Shown in pieces: positions 24,655 through 33,243 of a stretch of DNA of 64,000 nucleotides. Both the position numbers and the translations under genes were made by a program. Source of the stretch: Clostridiales bacterium (GTDB taxonomy: Bacteria > Bacillota > Clostridia > Christensenellales > UBA1242); the NCBI GenBank assembly GCA_003524095.1, contig DOEE01000003.1:721018-785017 (forward strand), in the 5' to 3' direction. The notes below the pieces were generated by a model, which saw only the letters and a program-made list of their open reading frames with translations, was not told the DNA's origin and ran no database searches. How positions within the stretch are numbered: position 1 is the first letter of the stretch; each line of letters starts with the position of its first letter.

Positions 24655-26604
24655 TTATTTGTCCTTTAATTCTTTGATTTGTTCTCTAAATAAAATTGCT
24701 TTTTCGAAATCAAGCATATTTGATGCTTCTTTCATTAAACCTTGAAGCCTAAATATTTCTTGTTCTTTTTCTTTTTTGTTTAATTTTTTCTTGTCTTTGT
24801 TTGCTTTCTTAGTTATTTCCAAAGTATTCTTAATTGGCTTGATAATCGTCTGCGGAGTTATGCCATGTTCTTTGTTGTATAACATCTGAATTTGTCTACG
24901 TCTAGTTGTTTCACTCACTGCTTTTTTGATAGAATCAGTCATTATATCCGCATACAAAATCACCCTACTTTCTGAGTTTCTAGCCGCACGACCAATTGTT
25001 TGAATAAGTGCCCACTCACTTCTCAAAAATCCTTCTTTGTCTGCATCAAGAATAGCCACAAGTTTAACTTCTGGAATATCCAATCCTTCACGTAATAAAT
25101 TGATGCCTATTAGCACATCAAAATCTTTTCGCCTTAGCCCGTTAATTATATCAACTCTATCAAGAGTGTCAATGTCCGAATGTAGATATTTAACCTTAAA
25201 TTTCTTTTCGGACAAGTAATTAGTTAGACTTTCAGCCATTTTTTTGGTTAATGTAGTAACCAAAACACGTCCGTCTTTTTCCATTGTGCTATTAATTTGT
25301 CCTATTAAATCATCTACTTGATTTTTAACTGGCTTAATATCAATTAATGGCTCAAGTAGTCCTGTTGGACGAATAATTTGCTCTACAACTTGACCCGAAT
25401 TATCTAGTTCAAACTTGGCAGGAGTTGCTGAGACAAAAATCGCCTGTCCAATTTTGTGTTCGAATTCGTCAAAGTTAAGTGGTCTATTATCATATGCCGA
25501 AGGAAGTCTAAAGCCATAATCCACAAGATTTTTCTTTCTTGCCAAGTCTCCAGCAAACATACCCCTAATTTGTGGCAGAGTTATGTGACTTTCATCAACA
25601 AATAACAAAAAATCCTTTGGAAAGTAGTCAAGCAAAGTATAAGGTGCTTGACCCGGAAGTCTCCCGTCAAAATATCTCGAGTAATTCTCAATGCCGTTGC
25701 AATAACCGACTTCTTTCATCATTTCCAAGTCATAAAAGACTCTTTCTTTGATTCGCTGTGCTTCAATCAATTTGCCTTGTTCTTCAAATTCTTTGACCCT
25801 AACTAAACAATCATGCTTGATGTTTTCAAAAACATCGTCCATTTGAGAGTTATTTATAATATAATGAGTGGCTGGCAAAAGATATAAATGTTCAAGAGTA
25901 TTAAGTTTCTTTCCCGTCAATACTTCAAACTCGGATATTTCCTCAATTTCGTCATCAAAAAAACTAATTCTTATCCCAACTTCACTCTTGTTTGGTGGAA
26001 TAATATCCAAAATATCGCCTTTGCTTCTAAAGGTTCCACGTTTAAAGTCTATATCGTTTCGTTGATATTGCAGTTCAATTAGTCTTTTGATAATATCTTT
26101 TTTGTTGTAAATTTCATTTGGTCTAAGTGACAGACACGAACTCGAATATGCTTCAGGCGCACCCAAACTATAAATACACGAAACTGATGCTACTACTATA
26201 ACATCACGCCTTTCAAATAACGAGCAAGTCGCAGAATGTCTTAGTTTATCTATTTCGTCATTAATACTCATATCTTTTTCGATATACGTGTCACTAGAAA
26301 CAATATACGCTTCGGGCTGATAATAATCATAATAGGAAACAAAATATTCTACTCTGTTATTTGGAAAAAACTCCCTAAACTCGTTGCATAATTGAGCGGC
26401 AAGTGTTTTGTTGTGGGCAATTACAAGAGTGGGTCTATTTGTGTTTTTAATTATGTTTGCCATAGTAAAAGTTTTTCCTGAACCAGTAACTCCAAGCAAT
26501 GTTTGATATCTTAGTCCGTCGTTTAACCCTTCGACTAATTTTTCGATTGCTTGAGGCTGGTCACCGGTTGGCTTGTATTTACTTACTAACTCAAATTTAT
26601 CCAT
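24655..26604 (-). CDS. uvrB: Excinuclease ABC subunit B
   Basis: DNA-damage verifying helicase of excision repair. 649 residues from the ATG supported by AGGGAAAT; the open frame upstream is leader. Walker A is GVTGSGKTFTMAN near residue 40, the beta-hairpin YYDYYQPEAYI follows, DEXH-like DESHITL lies near residue 340, motif VI is QTIGRAARN, and the C-terminal UVR motif that contacts UvrC is at the end (EASNMLDFEKAILFREQIKEL, shown as EASNMLDFEKAILFRE then QIKEL). First gene of uvrBA with a LexA-box-like site upstream. Confidence 0.98.
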   Translation of the reverse strand: MDKFELVSKYKPTGDQPQAIEKLVEGLNDGLRYQTLLGVTGSGKTFTMANIIKNTNRPTLVIAHNKTLAAQLCNEFREFFPNNRVEYFVSYYDYYQPEAYIVSSDTYIEKDMSINDEIDKLRHSATCSLFERRDVIVVASVSCIYSLGAPEAYSSSCLSLRPNEIYNKKDIIKRLIELQYQRNDIDFKRGTFRSKGDILDIIPPNKSEVGIRISFFDDEIEEISEFEVLTGKKLNTLEHLYLLPATHYIINNSQMDDVFENIKHDCLVRVKEFEEQGKLIEAQRIKERVFYDLEMMKEVGYCNGIENYSRYFDGRLPGQAPYTLLDYFPKDFLLFVDESHITLPQIRGMFAGDLARKKNLVDYGFRLPSAYDNRPLNFDEFEHKIGQAIFVSATPAKFELDNSGQVVEQIIRPTGLLEPLIDIKPVKNQVDDLIGQINSTMEKDGRVLVTTLTKKMAESLTNYLSEKKFKVKYLHSDIDTLDRVDIINGLRRKDFDVLIGINLLREGLDIPEVKLVAILDADKEGFLRSEWALIQTIGRAARNSESRVILYADIMTDSIKKAVSETTRRRQIQMLYNKEHGITPQTIIKPIKNTLEITKKANKDKKKLNKKEKEQEIFRLQGLMKEASNMLDFEKAILFREQIKELKDK

Positions 26605-26667
26605 AGTATATATTTCCCTAAAATTTATATAATTAAAATCTTTGCAATATAAAATTTTATCAATACG

Positions 26668-26696
26668 AGTATACAACAAAAATATTATAATTACAA
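26668..26696 (-). promoter_or_regulatory. Sigma-A type promoter of uvrBA
   Basis: TTGTAA, 17 bases, TATACT on the minus strand, 64 bases before the uvrB ATG. Confidence 0.6.
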
Positions 26697-26714
26697 GCAA
26701 AATATTTAAATATT

Positions 26715-26728
26715 AGAACATAAGTTCG
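26715..26728 (-). promoter_or_regulatory. LexA (SOS) box upstream of uvrBA
   Basis: The minus strand reads CGAACTTATGTTCT. The GAAC-N4-GTTC core of the Gram-positive LexA/DinR site is perfect and 12 of 14 positions fit CGAACRNRYGTTYC. It lies 19 bases before the -35 of the uvrB promoter, and uvrBA is a classic SOS operon. Confidence 0.75.
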
Positions 26729-26741
26729 AAAGTTAAAAAAC

Positions 26742-26779
26742 AAATAAACTCTTACACATTTTAACATAAGAGTCTATTT
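26742..26779 (-). terminator. Terminator upstream of uvrBA
   Basis: AAATAAACTCTTA and TAAGAGTCTATTT pair with one mismatch; a T-rich stretch follows on the minus strand. The stem includes the stop codon of the preceding gene. Confidence 0.8.
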
Positions 26780-27136
26780 GATAAATATTGCTTTTAAGAT
26801 TATGCCTACAATAAATGATAGTACGGCAAGCAAAATGGTTTTTACAATTGCTGTTGACCAAGATTTTTTTATGTTTTTTTGTTCCCTATTAAAAGATTTC
26901 CCCTTAGTCAAAATTGTAATACAGTATATAAGTTCGCCATTTTTATCCGAATTTACAAGGTTTATATATTCTTCTTGAACAAGACCTTCCAAAATCGCCT
27001 GAATTTCAATGTTATTAGCCGAATACTTTGGCTGAAGAGCATATTCTAAATCTAGTGGCGTCAAAAGACAAGTGGATTTTCCACCACTTTTTTCCAAAAT
27101 ATAATACATAATCAATTTTTCTTTTTTTGATAACAT
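26774..27136 (-). CDS. Small membrane-tethered winged-helix-like protein
   Basis: 120 residues, not assigned to a named family. Residues 1-80 look like a winged-helix fold: KEKLIMYYILEKSGGKSTCLLTPLDLEYAL, then a predicted recognition-helix region (NNIEIQAILEGLVQEEYINLV) and a beta wing (GELIYCITILTKGKSF). A single membrane segment at about 96-118 ends the protein. It follows a similarly built gene by 5 bases. Membrane-attached transcription factors with a C-terminal anchor are one option; a structural division or spore protein is another. Confidence 0.72.
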   Translation of the reverse strand: MLSKKEKLIMYYILEKSGGKSTCLLTPLDLEYALQPKYSANNIEIQAILEGLVQEEYINLVNSDKNGELIYCITILTKGKSFNREQKNIKKSWSTAIVKTILLAVLSFIVGIILKAIFIK

Positions 27137-27141
27137 GCCTC

Positions 27142-27495
27142 TTACCTTAGTATTAGTATTGCAAGTCCTGCCCCAATAAAAGCAAATACTCCCGACAAAA
27201 TTGAAAATAATAGCAAAAAGTAAAACATTTTTTTGTTAGTGGAACTTTCAATTTTTAGGTTTTCTTGAATAATTCTTGAATTATCTTTGATAATAAGACA
27301 AACATTATCTTGGTCTATGTATTTTAAGTCAATATACTTATATTGATTAAGATAATTCATATCTTTCTTGAGAAGTTCAAAGTGATTTTTGTAACTTTTA
27401 ATTGATTTAAGGATTGTTCCACACTCCAAAACTTTGTAATTTTCATTACATTGTTTTGACAAATATTTAAGTAATAATATTTTTCGCTTATCCAT
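27142..27495 (-). CDS. Small membrane-tethered winged-helix-like protein
   Basis: 117 residues with the same build as the next gene: an N-terminal soluble part of about 80 residues (KILLLKYLSKQCN, NHFELLKKDMNYLNQYKYIDLKYIDQDNVCLIIK) that could be a winged helix, then a C-terminal membrane segment at about 90-115 ending in RR-type residues. The pairwise identity is low but the lengths and layout match, so an old duplication is likely. The two form an operon ended by the terminator at 26742. Function unknown. Confidence 0.72.
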   Translation of the reverse strand: MDKRKILLLKYLSKQCNENYKVLECGTILKSIKSYKNHFELLKKDMNYLNQYKYIDLKYIDQDNVCLIIKDNSRIIQENLKIESSTNKKMFYFLLLFSILSGVFAFIGAGLAILILR

Positions 27496-27562
27496 AAGAT
27501 TATTTTAACATAACTATAATTTTTTAACAACAATTTAGATAGTCTTTAAAAACAGAATAGAC

Positions 27563-27599
27563 AAAAAATAGACATCATTAGTTTTTGATGCCTATTTTT
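27563..27599 (-). terminator. Terminator of the Ig-repeat surface protein gene
   Basis: AAAAATAGACATCA and TGATGCCTATTTTT pair with one mismatch, T-rich 3' side on the minus strand, 8 bases after the stop. Confidence 0.85.
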
Positions 27600-27606
27600 A
27601 AATCAA

Positions 27607-30600
27607 TTATTTAGATTTTTTTGGAGATTTCTTACTAGATTTTTTCTTACTAGAAGCAACAAAGTAAACAACCACACCGCCAAGTACCACAACAGAAAGT
27701 ACTACAAGTACAGTTCCAAGAACTGGGCTAACTTTCTTTGTTTCAGCTTCTTCGCTTGGTACATTGATTGTATAAGAATAAGTATTTGTATTTCCAACCT
27801 TATCTTTTACAACAATTTTGAGTGTATGATTACCAGTTTGTGTAAATTTCCATTCATAACCTTCGTTGTTTGCAACTTGGTTAGTAACAGTTGTTCCGTC
27901 AGGAGCTGTAACAGAAATAGAAATTTTTTCACGCAAGTATGTCGGGTCAGATTCATTATCGCTAAGAGTAAGCATATTATTTAGATTAAGAACATAAGTC
28001 TCATTCAACTTAACTTCTGTTGGAAGGTCTTTGTCTTTGTTCACCCAAGCAAGTGTAGGTTTTTCGCAGTCACCAACAGCAATTGTTAGAGTTTTTGTTG
28101 ATTCGTTACCCGCTTCATCTACTGCACTATATTTAATAGTATATGTGCCTTCAGATGTAGCCTTGAAGTACTTAACATGAGAGTTTTCGTCTCCTTCATA
28201 ATCCATAACAGATGGTTTTGTTCCGTTTGGTCCAGTTACTGTATATGTTACATCAACTTGTCCACGATTCTTGTCAGTTGCAAATGCTACTGGGATTTTG
28301 ATTGTCATATAATCTTCGCCAGTTTCTTTTGTAAACTTGGTTGATGCTGGGAATCTATAAGTCAAATCCAAATCAATTGTTGGAGCAATTGTGTCTTTGG
28401 CTGTAACTGTAAATAAACTATCTTCCAAACTAGCCACGTTGCCAAACTCATCAACACCTGTGTATCTAATAAAGAATGTTCCTTCACTTGTTGGAATAAA
28501 TCCGTTGCTATAAAGAGTACATTCTGCACCATTACTCTTGTTGTAGATTTCCCAATTGATTGTTCCATTAAATGTTTCGCCATCTTTGATAAGTTGAGCG
28601 GTTGGAACTTCAAAATATTCACCTACTTCAATAGTCTTTCCGAATTTGTCTTCGTCAAGCAATGTAATAGTTGGAGCAGTTTTGTCATTAACTCTAATTC
28701 CATAAGATCTTGCGGTTGTTTTTCCTGAAAAGTCTTTGGCTGTATATGTTACTGTGTATACACCATATCCACTAAGTTTGAATGATGCATCAGAAATTGT
28801 ATATGTTTTTGTAGTAGAATTAAATGAAACCTTTTCTTGATTAACTTTGGATACTTCGTTACCCTTTCTGTCAGTAATCTTAATGGATATCGAAAGATTT
28901 GTATCTTGGTCATCCCAAACAGTCATAGTTGGCAATGTTAGGATTGTTGAACCTTGGTCAAATGGTGCAATCTTATTGCCACCTTTTGTAATATATCCCT
29001 GTGCATCAATTGATGTTGTTGCACCTTCGGCAATCCCTGCAACTGCATTAACAGCAGACTTGTTTGCTTCGTACAATGCTTTGTTGAAATTAAATGATGT
29101 GTTGCCTTTTTCAAATTCAGGGTTTTCGTTATCGCTACCTGATCTCAAGATTTTGATTGTATGAACAGTCGACTTAACAACGTTTGTACCACTAGATGCC
29201 TCTCTAACACCTTTGATTTCGTCCAAATATGCTTCGGCATAAATCTTAAATTCAGTAGCACTCTCGCCAATATCAGAAATCTTAATTTGATATTTACCAT
29301 CATCATTAGTCTTGGTAAGTTCAACAGGTGCATTTGTACCAACTTGATAGAATGTCTTAACTTCAATGTTTTTGTCATAAGTATCAGTAGCGGTTGGTTT
29401 TGCAAAAGTCAATACTTTTTCTTGGTCACTAACTTGGCTAGTTCCAATGTTCAAGTTAACTTTTGTTGTGCCTTTTGTCAAATCTTCGTCAGTATCGTAG
29501 ATAACGATATCATAAACGATTTCACCAAGTGTATTACCCGCTTTGTCGGTTGCTTGATATCTTATTTCAGCGTTACCTTTTGTCTTAAATTCAATTTCAG
29601 CAGGTTTATTTGGTTCTGTTTCAACTGTTGTAACAGCACCAGTAGAACTACGATAACTTCTTACAATCTTAATCTCATCGTTATCTTTGCCTTTGAATGT
29701 ATAGAAGTTGTCAGTTGCATATGCTGCAGGAATTGTAATCTTAACAGATTTTGTTTCGCCAACTTTTTCTAGTTTTGCAACAGATGGAATATCTACACGT
29801 CTATTAACAAGCAATTTTTCAGCAGATTCTCTATCTGTTACTGCTGTACCTTCGGCACTATCATATACTCTAGTGATTTCGCCCTCAGCATCAAAATCAT
29901 ATTTATAAGTTGGAATAACTTGTGGTGCTTGTTTGTCACTAACAACAATTGTGTCAGCAGGTGTAACTTCGCATTTGCAATTTTCACCAAATACAGGAAT
30001 AGTTGCAACATAAGTTATAGAGTATGTTCCAATTTCAGTAGGTTTGAATGTATATTTGTCATAATCAACATTCAAATTAACTTTTTGACCATTTTTCTTA
30101 ATAATTACTTCAACGTGAGCATTTACAGCATCAGTAGAAGAAGTATTGCTATCTACAACTTTAACCTTAGGAATTGTAATATCTGTTCCTACATTTCCGC
30201 TAGTTGGCATACTGCTTTGCAAAGACATCTTAAGTTTGATGTCTGATGTAACATAACTATCAGCCTTAACAACTTGGAAGTTTGATTCAAGTCTTGAAAT
30301 AACTGAAAATAAGCTTTCATTAGTTTCGTTTACGCTACGATATTCATAAACGATTTGATAAGTTCCAGTTTCCGAAAGTTTTGTTTTGTCTACTGCATAG
30401 TATTTGCCTTCAGCATCCAATGTCAACATAACATCTTCGCTTGGAGTGCTTAGATAACATACAAACTTATTTCCAAGTTCTTTTGCTGTCTTTTTAATAT
30501 CTTCACCATTTTCGTCTACAACTGTAACAGTTGGAGCAGGAATCTTAAGACCATCCAAACTTGCAGGAATCTTAGCAGGAATTACATATTCACTATTAAC

Positions 30601-31038
30601 AGGAAGTGCAATTGTTGCTTCTTCCTTTTCAACAAAGAATGACAAATTCTTGACAGCGGTTGTAATACCGTTTTCGTTTTTAACCGCAATAGTCAAGTTA
30701 TAATAGCCTTGATATTTTGGAGTAAACAAATATTTGTCTTCTGCATTTTTCTCAATAGTATATTCTTTTTTATCCTTTTTAACAGTATATACAAGTTTTT
30801 CGCCAGCTTTTAATCCGTCGGTTACTGTAGTCTTTGGAAGTTCCATTTCTGTGTTGATTTTGTAACCAGAATTTTTAAAAGCTTCAACTTTTATTTCAGC
30901 ACCTTTTACATCTGTAATAGTCTCACTAGCACTAACTTGAATTTGTTGTTGTTTTTGGTCAACTACATTTGCAACAATGCCTGTAGCAGTAACACCAGCA
31001 AGTAACAAAGGTACAATGATTTTTTTCTTGTCTTTCAT
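27607..31038 (-). CDS. Large Ig-like-repeat surface protein with C-terminal membrane anchor
   Basis: 1143 residues. An N-terminal signal peptide (KKIIVPLLLAGVTATGIVANVV) leads the chain out of the cell. Then come at least six Ig-like/HYR-type beta domains of about 90-110 residues, each closing with a pattern like GxYTIxYxAxDxxGN followed by a TAPT-type linker (SDKQAPQV, NDKTAPTI, KDTIAPTI, GDCEKPTL). The end is a membrane segment (VLGTVLVVLSVVVLGGVVVYFV) and a short Lys/Ser tail, with no LPXTG. It is most likely a cell-surface adhesin or stalk protein held by the membrane helix. It stands alone with its own terminator. Confidence 0.85.
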   Translation of the reverse strand: MKDKKKIIVPLLLAGVTATGIVANVVDQKQQQIQVSASETITDVKGAEIKVEAFKNSGYKINTEMELPKTTVTDGLKAGEKLVYTVKKDKKEYTIEKNAEDKYLFTPKYQGYYNLTIAVKNENGITTAVKNLSFFVEKEEATIALPVNSEYVIPAKIPASLDGLKIPAPTVTVVDENGEDIKKTAKELGNKFVCYLSTPSEDVMLTLDAEGKYYAVDKTKLSETGTYQIVYEYRSVNETNESLFSVISRLESNFQVVKADSYVTSDIKLKMSLQSSMPTSGNVGTDITIPKVKVVDSNTSSTDAVNAHVEVIIKKNGQKVNLNVDYDKYTFKPTEIGTYSITYVATIPVFGENCKCEVTPADTIVVSDKQAPQVIPTYKYDFDAEGEITRVYDSAEGTAVTDRESAEKLLVNRRVDIPSVAKLEKVGETKSVKITIPAAYATDNFYTFKGKDNDEIKIVRSYRSSTGAVTTVETEPNKPAEIEFKTKGNAEIRYQATDKAGNTLGEIVYDIVIYDTDEDLTKGTTKVNLNIGTSQVSDQEKVLTFAKPTATDTYDKNIEVKTFYQVGTNAPVELTKTNDDGKYQIKISDIGESATEFKIYAEAYLDEIKGVREASSGTNVVKSTVHTIKILRSGSDNENPEFEKGNTSFNFNKALYEANKSAVNAVAGIAEGATTSIDAQGYITKGGNKIAPFDQGSTILTLPTMTVWDDQDTNLSISIKITDRKGNEVSKVNQEKVSFNSTTKTYTISDASFKLSGYGVYTVTYTAKDFSGKTTARSYGIRVNDKTAPTITLLDEDKFGKTIEVGEYFEVPTAQLIKDGETFNGTINWEIYNKSNGAECTLYSNGFIPTSEGTFFIRYTGVDEFGNVASLEDSLFTVTAKDTIAPTIDLDLTYRFPASTKFTKETGEDYMTIKIPVAFATDKNRGQVDVTYTVTGPNGTKPSVMDYEGDENSHVKYFKATSEGTYTIKYSAVDEAGNESTKTLTIAVGDCEKPTLAWVNKDKDLPTEVKLNETYVLNLNNMLTLSDNESDPTYLREKISISVTAPDGTTVTNQVANNEGYEWKFTQTGNHTLKIVVKDKVGNTNTYSYTINVPSEEAETKKVSPVLGTVLVVLSVVVLGGVVVYFVASSKKKSSKKSPKKSK

Positions 31039-31243
31039 AATTGTAAAAATTCTCCCTATTAACTTAATTATAACGAATTTAGTTTATTATTTTTTTGCGG
31101 TTTTGTCAACTATTAATTACAAATATTTAAATTTCTTTTGACTGGCATATTCGTTACTTGTATTATGAGTGTATTTTTCCAAATTATGTAAAAAAATTAG
31201 AAAAATTTTCCAAATGATTTTTTATACAATTTTACATCAAAAA

Positions 31244-31265
31244 ACTCTTGGGAAAGCCCAAGAGT
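31244..31265 (-). terminator. Terminator of the Cys-rich small gene
   Basis: ACTCTTGGG-AAAG-CCCAAGAGT perfect stem followed by six T on the minus strand. Confidence 0.93.
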
Positions 31266-31304
31266 TATTTCAAACATAAGAGAAGTAGATTTTAAATTTA
31301 TTTT

Positions 31305-31505
31305 TTAGCAACCAAAACCAGTGCCACAGCCACAGCAGTTAAGGATAAGTAACAATAAGATGATGTTCCAACAGCAGTTGTCATCACCGCCAAACCCGTT
31401 GCATCCGCAAAGCATCAAAAGAAGTAGTAAACAACAGCAGTTATTACCCTTGCCAATAGCACCATTACCTATTCCACGATTGCATCCACAATTATTTCCA
31501 AACAT
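31305..31505 (-). CDS. Cys/Gly/Leu-rich small protein
   Basis: 66 residues with 13 cysteines, many as CC or CCC, alternating with Gly/Asn-rich turns and two leucine runs (CCCLLLLLMLCGC and NIILLLLILNCCGC). I do not recognise a family. The gene is real by its signals: a perfect AGGAGGA ribosome site before the ATG and a strong terminator 40 bases after the stop. The hydrophobic runs flanked by cysteines suggest a membrane-active or cross-linked coat-type protein; small Cys- or Gly-rich proteins are common in spore coats, but that is only inference. The inverted repeat at 31525-31565 flanks its promoter region. Confidence 0.75.
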   Translation of the reverse strand: MFGNNCGCNRGIGNGAIGKGNNCCCLLLLLMLCGCNGFGGDDNCCWNIILLLLILNCCGCGTGFGC

Positions 31506-31602
31506 AATGTTTTCCTCCTAATTTAGAAAGCAATTATATGTATGTATTTTGTTTTTTTGCTTTCTACTTCATAGTACTAACAAAGTTCAGAAAATGTTAC
31601 AT

Positions 31603-33243
31603 TTATTTAAATAAATTTTTCAAAAGAATTTCTTTGAGTTTATCTATACCTTGATTTGATTTGGCAGAGATAAACACAACCTGTGAGTCGTCGTAGTTTG
31701 ATGCTATATCTTTTATGATGTCATCTTTGTATTTAATTGACTTATCTACATGTTGATTTCTAGTATCAATTACAGGCAAATTATCACATTTGTTAAAGAC
31801 CATAATAACAGGACTAGTACAACCAAGTTTACTCAAAACTTCGTTTGTAACTCTAATGTGGTCAAGATATTCTTCGTCGCTTATATCCACCACATGCAAA
31901 ATCAAATCTGAATATACACATTCTTCGAGAGTGCTTGCAAATGCTTCGATAAATTCATGTGGAAGGTTGTTTATAAATCCAACCGTATCAGTCATGAGAA
32001 TTTCTTTTTTGTCTTGAAGCCAAACATTTCGAGTGGTTGTATCAAGTGTAGCAAATAGTTCATTCTTGACATACACATCAGATTTTGCAAGTAAATTTAA
32101 TAGTGTACTCTTGCCTGAATTTGTATACCCAACGATTGAAACTGTAGGCTTTGTGTTGCTTAGTCTATTTTTTCTATTCAAAGCACGCATGGCTTTGAGT
32201 TTTTTGAGTTCTTCGGTTTTCTTTTGAATATTCTGTTCAACAACACGTCTATTGAGTTCAAGTTTGGTCTCACCAGGGCCTCGCATTCCTACCCCGCCAC
32301 CAAACTTTCCACTGCTTTCAAGATATGAGCCGAGTCTTGGTAGTGAATACTTAAGTTGAGCAAGTTCAACTTGCAACTTTCCTTCGTTAGTTCTAGCACG
32401 ACTTGCAAAAATATCCAAAATTAGCATACTTCTATCTATAACTTTGACACCAAGAACATTAGATATATTAGAAATTTTGCTTCCGCTAAGTTCGTTGTCA
32501 AAAATAACAAGATTGACACCGTATAATTGTATCATTTCCTTGATTAAGTCTATTTTACCTTTGCCAATAAAGTAAGTTGAATCGGGTTTTTGTCTAAATT
32601 GTGACACCCTATCCACAGTTTCAATTCCAGCAGTATTTCCAAGGCTTTCTAGTTCGTCCAAATCTCTTTGAATATTGTCTTTGGAATTTAGAGAAACTTT
32701 GACTAGAATGGCTTTTTGTCCATTATCCTCATTTAAACTTTTTTGATATTCAACAAATTCTTTTTCGTACTCAGGTACTTTTTCGAGTATTCCATATTTA
32801 TTAATGTATCTAGCATCATGACACGAAGTCAATGCAAAATTTTCTCCCCTAAGGTATCCAACACTAGCATCATATGGTTCTCCGTTAATCACACTAACAG
32901 CAACAATGAAGTCAAGTTTGTGATTTTTCAAAAAACTCAAATCCATTTGACTTAGTGTTGACTTAGTGTTTGGATGTGTGTGAATAACTCTAAGTCCCGA
33001 ATATCCAATTCCGTCACAAACTTCAATTTCGTGACTTGCAGATGTTTTATCTCCACATGAGACATCTAAAATATGTCCTTTTCTATCAATAACCAGCGAT
33101 ACTTCGTATCCCGTATCCCCCGAAACTTTGCAAATAGTCTTTAGTACTTGGTCGTCAATAACCAAAGACTTGTCAAACGAATAATCTAACAAGCTTTCAA
33201 GGATTTCTTTTTGTGATTTTTTTAGTTTGTTTGGAAATTTCAT
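31603..33243 (-). CDS. hflX: GTPase HflX with N-terminal JAMM-like domain
   Basis: A ribosome-associated GTPase that splits stalled or hibernating 70S ribosomes. The GTPase domain has G1 GYTNSGKST near residue 373, G3 DTVGFINNLPHE and G4 NKCD, preceded by the HflX ND domain with GPGETKLELNRR. Residues 1-180 are extra compared with the E. coli protein and contain HTHPNTKSTLSQMD, which fits the JAMM metalloprotease motif HxHx7SxxD; similar N-termini occur in other clostridial HflX. The ATG overlaps the stop of the gene before it (ATGA) and has AAGGAG upstream. Confidence 0.95.
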   Translation of the reverse strand: MKFPNKLKKSQKEILESLLDYSFDKSLVIDDQVLKTICKVSGDTGYEVSLVIDRKGHILDVSCGDKTSASHEIEVCDGIGYSGLRVIHTHPNTKSTLSQMDLSFLKNHKLDFIVAVSVINGEPYDASVGYLRGENFALTSCHDARYINKYGILEKVPEYEKEFVEYQKSLNEDNGQKAILVKVSLNSKDNIQRDLDELESLGNTAGIETVDRVSQFRQKPDSTYFIGKGKIDLIKEMIQLYGVNLVIFDNELSGSKISNISNVLGVKVIDRSMLILDIFASRARTNEGKLQVELAQLKYSLPRLGSYLESSGKFGGGVGMRGPGETKLELNRRVVEQNIQKKTEELKKLKAMRALNRKNRLSNTKPTVSIVGYTNSGKSTLLNLLAKSDVYVKNELFATLDTTTRNVWLQDKKEILMTDTVGFINNLPHEFIEAFASTLEECVYSDLILHVVDISDEEYLDHIRVTNEVLSKLGCTSPVIMVFNKCDNLPVIDTRNQHVDKSIKYKDDIIKDIASNYDDSQVVFISAKSNQGIDKLKEILLKNLFK

